Shown here: positions 4,164-6,172 of the stretch, one piece after another
Position numbering within the stretch: the first letter of the stretch is position 1
Layout of the letters: each line of letters opens with the position of its first letter
Source of the DNA: Clostridiales bacterium
GTDB lineage: Bacteria > Bacillota > Clostridia > Oscillospirales > Oscillospiraceae
NCBI GenBank assembly: GCA_021200895.1
Contig: JAJQFX010000293.1
Coordinates: forward strand, 2,168 to 8,339
Direction of reading: 5' to 3'
Length of the DNA stretch: 6,172 nt
The notes under the pieces: generated by a model
What the model saw: the letters and a program-made list of their open reading frames with translations, nothing else
Told to the model about the DNA's origin: nothing
The model's database searches: none
Translations under genes and position numbers: made by a program

Positions 4164-5210
4164 TCAGAACTGCTCCAGGAAGCGGACGTCGTTCTCAAAG
4201 CACAGCTTCAAATTGTTGATGCCGTAGCGCATCATGGCAAGGCGCTCCACGCCCATGCCGAAGGCCCAGCCGGAGTAGACGTCCGGGTCGATGCCGCAGC
4301 CCTCCAGCACCTTGGGATGGATCATGCCCGCGCCAAGCACCTCGATCCAGCCCTCGCCCTTGCAGACGGAGCAGCCCTTGCCGTGGCACTCGAAGCACTG
4401 CACGTCCACCTCGCAGCTGGGCTCAGTGAAGGGGAAGTGATGGGGGCGGAACCGGGTCTGGGCGTCCTCCCCATAGAGGCTCTTGACTACCTCGTTCAGG
4501 GTGCCTTTCAGGTCGGCCATGGTGATGCCCTTGTCAATGGCCATGCCCTCGATTTGGTGGAACATGGGGGAGTGGGTGGCGTCGGCCTCGTCCTTGCGGT
4601 ACACCCGGCCGGGGGCCACGATGCGGATGGGGGGCTTCCGGGTCTCCATGGTGCGCACCTGCATGGGGGAGGTCTGGCTCCGCAGCAGGACGGCGTCATT
4701 CTTGGGGTCTACGTCGCCGGGGGTGATATAGAAGGTGTCCGTCCACTCCCGGCCGGGGTGGCCCTCCTCGGTGTTCAGCTTGGTGAAGTTATAGGCGGCC
4801 AGCTCCACCTCCGGCCCTTCCACCACCTGGAAGCCCATGCCGATGAACACGTCCGTCACCTCGTCGATGACCATGGTGATGGGGTGCTTGTGGCCCACAG
4901 CCTGCCGCTGGCCGGGCATGGTGACGTCCACCGTCTCCGCCTTCAGCTTCAGGTTCAGCGCCACGTCGGCCAGGGCCTTGCTCTGCTCGGTGATGGCGTC
5001 GGTCAGGGCGGCGCGCACCTCGTTGGCCATCTGGCCCATGACGGGCCGCTCCTCGCTGGGCAGCTTGCCCATCTGCTTCAAGACGGCGGTGAGCTCGCCC
5101 TTTTTGCCCAGGTATTTCACCCGGACGGCGTCCAGCTCGTCGGACTGCCCGGCGGCGTGGATGGCGGTCAGGGCGTCCTCTTTGATTTTTGCCAGTTGCT
5201 CCTTCATCAT
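4164..5210 (-). CDS. pheS: Phenylalanyl-tRNA synthetase alpha subunit
   Basis: PheS is the catalytic subunit that activates phenylalanine with ATP and transfers it to tRNA-Phe, in complex with PheT. The 348 residues fit the family length. An N-terminal coiled-coil-forming region (about 1-95) contacts tRNA. The class II core follows: motif 1 around GMGFQVVEGPEVE (124-136), LRSQTSPMQVR (176-186), motif 2 with GRVYRKDEADATHSPMFHQI (201-220), FRPHHFPFTEPSCEVDV (254-270), and motif 3 with FGMGVERLAMMRYGI (317-331). Four cysteines (272, 275, 280, 283) in a CxxC-x4-CxxC arrangement could bind zinc, as in many Bacillota PheS. It is the first gene of the operon, behind a T-box leader. The first ATG of a pair (5210) is chosen, with AGGAG about 10 nt upstream. 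Confidence 0.97.
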   Translation of the reverse strand: MMKEQLAKIKEDALTAIHAAGQSDELDAVRVKYLGKKGELTAVLKQMGKLPSEERPVMGQMANEVRAALTDAITEQSKALADVALNLKLKAETVDVTMPGQRQAVGHKHPITMVIDEVTDVFIGMGFQVVEGPEVELAAYNFTKLNTEEGHPGREWTDTFYITPGDVDPKNDAVLLRSQTSPMQVRTMETRKPPIRIVAPGRVYRKDEADATHSPMFHQIEGMAIDKGITMADLKGTLNEVVKSLYGEDAQTRFRPHHFPFTEPSCEVDVQCFECHGKGCSVCKGEGWIEVLGAGMIHPKVLEGCGIDPDVYSGWAFGMGVERLAMMRYGINNLKLCFENDVRFLEQF

Positions 5211-5253
5211 AACAGGAATACTCCTCTCCTCAGTACAGAAATTCAGCCGGGCG

Positions 5254-5494
5254 GGGCAAAAAAGAAACCCTCCATCCTGCCAACAGCAGGACGAAAGGCA
5301 AACCCTTCCGCGGTACCACCCGCATTGCCCGCAAAACCTGCGGGCCGCTTGACGCCTTAACGCGGACGGACGGCTGTGTCTCCACAGCGGCTCCCGGGCG
5401 AACCAGACGGATGTACGCTACCCCTGCTTTCAGCCGGTGACAGGGGTTCTCTGCCGCGCACAGGCTCCGCCATTTTCCCATTCTCAGCCTGTTG
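5254..5494 (-). promoter_or_regulatory. T-box leader of pheST (Phe-type)
   Basis: On the minus strand the T-box core GCGGGTGGTACCGCGG (5323-5308) is present. TGGT (5318-5315) is the part that pairs with the ACCA end of uncharged tRNA. Upstream lies a Stem I with AGAGA, an apical stem (CCCCTG with CAGGGG) and a likely specifier TTC (5402-5400) for phenylalanine in the context GGTTCGCCCGGGAGCC. Downstream is the terminator at 5298-5258. Uncharged tRNA-Phe should stabilise the antiterminator and turn on pheST. The family is certain; the exact specifier is my placement and fits the regulated gene. Confidence 0.92.
5258..5298 (-). terminator. Intrinsic terminator of the T-box leader
   Basis: On the minus strand CGTCCTGC (5293-5286) pairs with GCAGGATG (5280-5273) around a short loop. 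G-U and further pairs extend the stem, and TTTCTTTTTT (5267-5258) follows. It competes with the antiterminator that uses the T-box core. Confidence 0.85.
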
Positions 5495-5500
5495 ATTTAA

Positions 5501-5529
5501 GTTATAGCACAGCGGCAACCGTTTTGCAA
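5501..5529 (-). promoter_or_regulatory. pheST promoter
   Basis: On the minus strand TTGCAA (5529-5524), 17 bp, TATAAC (5506-5501), preceded by an extended -10 TG. Transcription is expected to start near 5494, giving a leader of about 285 nt before pheS. Confidence 0.8.
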
Positions 5530-5623
5530 GGGGAAAAACGAAAAATTCGGTTGTTTGATGGGGTTGCCCGTGGGACTGGGGGCGGTGCGGGGGAGAAATC
5601 CCCTGTCCCCGGTGATTTTCCGC

Positions 5624-5652
5624 TTGCCATTTGGCGGGGAACGTGCTATAAT
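5624..5652 (+). promoter_or_regulatory. tRNA-Leu promoter
   Basis: TTGCCA (5624-5629), a 17-bp spacer and TATAAT (5647-5652) with extended -10 TG at 5644-5645. The start is expected a few bases before the tRNA at 5665. The remaining 5530-5623 stretch, between the two divergent promoters, is GC-rich and shows no gene. Confidence 0.85.
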
Positions 5653-5664
5653 AATTCCCGTAAT

Positions 5665-5751
5665 GCCGGTGTGTTGGAATTGGTAGACGAGGCGGACTCA
5701 AAATCCGTTGCCAGCGATGGCGTGTGGGTTCGAGTCCCACCACCGGCACCA
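5665..5751 (+). tRNA. tRNA-Leu (anticodon CAA)
   Basis: Acceptor arms GCCGGTG (5665-5671) and CACCGGC (5741-5747) pair perfectly, with discriminator A and an encoded CCA at 5749-5751. The anticodon stem GCGGA/TCCGT holds the loop CTCAAAA, giving anticodon CAA, which reads the leucine codon UUG. A long variable arm (GCCA with TGGC) and the T-arm GTGGGTTCGAGTCCCAC mark it as a class II tRNA. It stands alone with its own promoter. Confidence 0.97.
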
Positions 5752-5801
5752 GCGCAGAAACCCCTGTGGCGATTCTCCAAATTGTCATAGGGGTTTCGCG
5801 C
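5752..5801 (+). terminator. Hairpin directly after tRNA-Leu
   Basis: GCGC plus GAAACCCCT (5752-5765, one A bulged) pairs with AGGGGTTTC plus GCGC (5789-5801), with a 23-nt loop. No T-run follows, so it may be a processing or 3'-end structure rather than the terminator itself. Confidence 0.5.
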
Positions 5802-5807
5802 AGTAAA

Positions 5808-5843
5808 AGCGCCTCTTTCGCCGCATCCCCCCGAAGAGGCGCT
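5808..5843. terminator. Second hairpin after tRNA-Leu, likely terminator
   Basis: AGCGCCTCTT (5808-5817) pairs perfectly with AAGAGGCGCT (5834-5843); a further C-G/G-C pair continues past a bulged T. A pyrimidine-rich CTCTCCTTCCT follows on the plus strand, and GCGCTTTTAC on the minus strand. Confidence 0.6.
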
Positions 5844-5869
5844 CTCTCCTTCCTGATATTGAATACAGT

Positions 5870-5897
5870 TTGTGCCAAATATCTACATATTGTGCCA
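5870..5897. promoter_or_regulatory. Direct repeat TTGTGCCA x2, possible regulator site
   Basis: TTGTGCCA occurs at 5870-5877 and again at 5890-5897, exactly 20 bp apart (about two helical turns), just upstream of the pgmB promoter. This suits a transcription factor dimer or two protomers on one face of the helix. The factor is unknown. Confidence 0.35.
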
Positions 5898-5901
5898 GTG
5901 A

Positions 5902-5930
5902 ATCCATTTTCAAAAACAATCTGCTATAAT
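5902..5930 (+). promoter_or_regulatory. pgmB promoter
   Basis: Extended -10 TGCTATAAT (5922-5930) is perfect, while the -35 position (about 5902-5907) is poor. A weak -35 behind a strong -10, with repeats upstream, is typical of an activator-dependent promoter. Confidence 0.65.
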
Positions 5931-5947
5931 AAAAGGGAGAGCTGTAA

Positions 5948-6040
5948 ATGCGGCATTCTGTCCCCGGCGGACAGCCCTTGGAGAGGGGCTATAAACACTA
6001 CTACTACTTTAGAAAAGGAACGACAACTGATGAAATTTGA
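5948..6040 (+). CDS. 30-codon leader ORF with YYYF run, overlapping pgmB
   Basis: The ORF starts at an ATG 8 nt after a strong GGGAG ribosome binding site (5935-5939) and ends at TGA 6038-6040. It begins MRHSVPGGQPLERGY and ends KHYYYFRKGTTTDEI. Three consecutive Tyr codons (TAC) and a Phe codon follow a Tyr at position 15. The stop lies 8 nt past the first base of the pgmB ATG (6030), in another frame, so translation of the two could be coupled. Two alternative stems (5958-5963 with 5969-5974; 5973-5979 with 5984-5990) lie within it. There is no room for a terminator before pgmB, so classic transcription attenuation is unlikely. The peptide may be a regulatory leader; I do not recognise it as a known family, and it could also be a chance ORF. 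Confidence 0.45.
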   Translation: MRHSVPGGQPLERGYKHYYYFRKGTTTDEI

Positions 6041-6172
6041 CAAGAAAGCGGCTATCTTCGACCTGGACGGCGTCATCTGCTTTACTGACAAGTACCACTA
6101 TCAGGCATGGAAGGCTCTGGCCGACCGGCTGGGCATCTATTTTGATGAGAAAATCAACGACCGGCTCCGCGG
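6030..6172 (+). CDS. pgmB: Beta-phosphoglucomutase, HAD superfamily (3' partial)
   Basis: The enzyme converts beta-glucose 1-phosphate to glucose 6-phosphate in the cytoplasm, usually after maltose or trehalose phosphorylase. Only the first 47 codons are in the window. AAIFDLDGVICFTDKYHYQA (residues 7-26) holds the HAD nucleophile Asp11 and acid/base Asp13 plus Thr19 and His23 at the beta-PGM positions. WKALADRLGI follows, as in the cap start of known beta-phosphoglucomutases. The ATG at 6030 has AAAGGAA about 10 nt upstream, weaker than the ribosome binding site of the overlapping leader ORF. Its partner phosphorylase would lie outside the window. A related HAD phosphatase is less likely given the YHYQAWKAL signature. 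Confidence 0.9.
   Translation, partial: MKFDKKAAIFDLDGVICFTDKYHYQAWKALADRLGIYFDEKINDRLR

Noticed and set aside
4317..5360. A long plus-strand open frame opposite pheS and the T-box
   Set aside because: It is antisense to conserved PheS motifs and to the T-box RNA, has low-complexity composition, and no promoter or ribosome binding site of its own is evident.
5357..5878. A 173-codon minus-strand frame across the T-box and tRNA-Leu
   Set aside because: It covers a tRNA gene and a T-box leader on the two strands, so it cannot be a real protein gene.

Overview
The window looks like a chromosome segment from a GC-rich member of the Bacillota, most likely a gut clostridium of the Oscillospiraceae type. 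This is inferred from a T-box leader on pheST, an encoded-CCA tRNA, strong GGAGG ribosome binding sites, clostridial promoters and high third-position GC in the protein genes. No species can be named from the sequence alone.

Layout, left to right. (1) Positions 1-347 hold the 3' end of a GTPase gene, most likely hflX, with a 63-bp in-frame tandem duplication at the window edge and a perfect 14-bp hairpin over its stop codon. (2) Positions 398-1388 hold three tandem ~340-bp cassettes, called A, B and C here, in an AT-richer intergenic region. Each has a plus-strand promoter, a leader with two hairpins, a 27-28 residue peptide gene, a hairpin at the peptide stop codon, and a consensus minus-strand promoter firing back into it. 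This is the architecture of a type I toxin-antitoxin locus with convergent RNAs. Cassette A encodes a holin-like hydrophobic peptide. B and C encode a different peptide in nearly the same regulatory frame. (3) A strong hairpin at 1397-1434 separates the cassettes from the minus-strand operon pheS-pheT (5210 down to 1447), which encodes the two subunits of phenylalanyl-tRNA synthetase. The operon is preceded by a T-box leader (about 5494-5254) with its own promoter and terminator. PheT is about 100 residues longer than usual because of an insertion next to its tRNA-binding OB fold, and the insertion resembles that fold. (4) A plus-strand tRNA-Leu(CAA) gene at 5665-5751 has a consensus promoter and two downstream hairpins. 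(5) At the right edge, beta-phosphoglucomutase (pgmB) starts at 6030. It is preceded by a promoter, a pair of 8-bp direct repeats, and a 30-codon leader ORF with a strong ribosome binding site and a Tyr-Tyr-Tyr-Phe run that overlaps the pgmB start.

How the parts work together: pheST charges tRNA-Phe and should be induced through its T-box when tRNA-Phe is uncharged. The cassettes are self-contained and probably act in RNA-controlled toxin expression, sitting between two housekeeping units. pgmB would work in maltose or trehalose phosphorolysis, but its neighbours lie outside the window. The most unusual content is the cassette array, in particular two unrelated peptides sharing one regulatory chassis and leader hairpins that keep their shape while their sequence changes.
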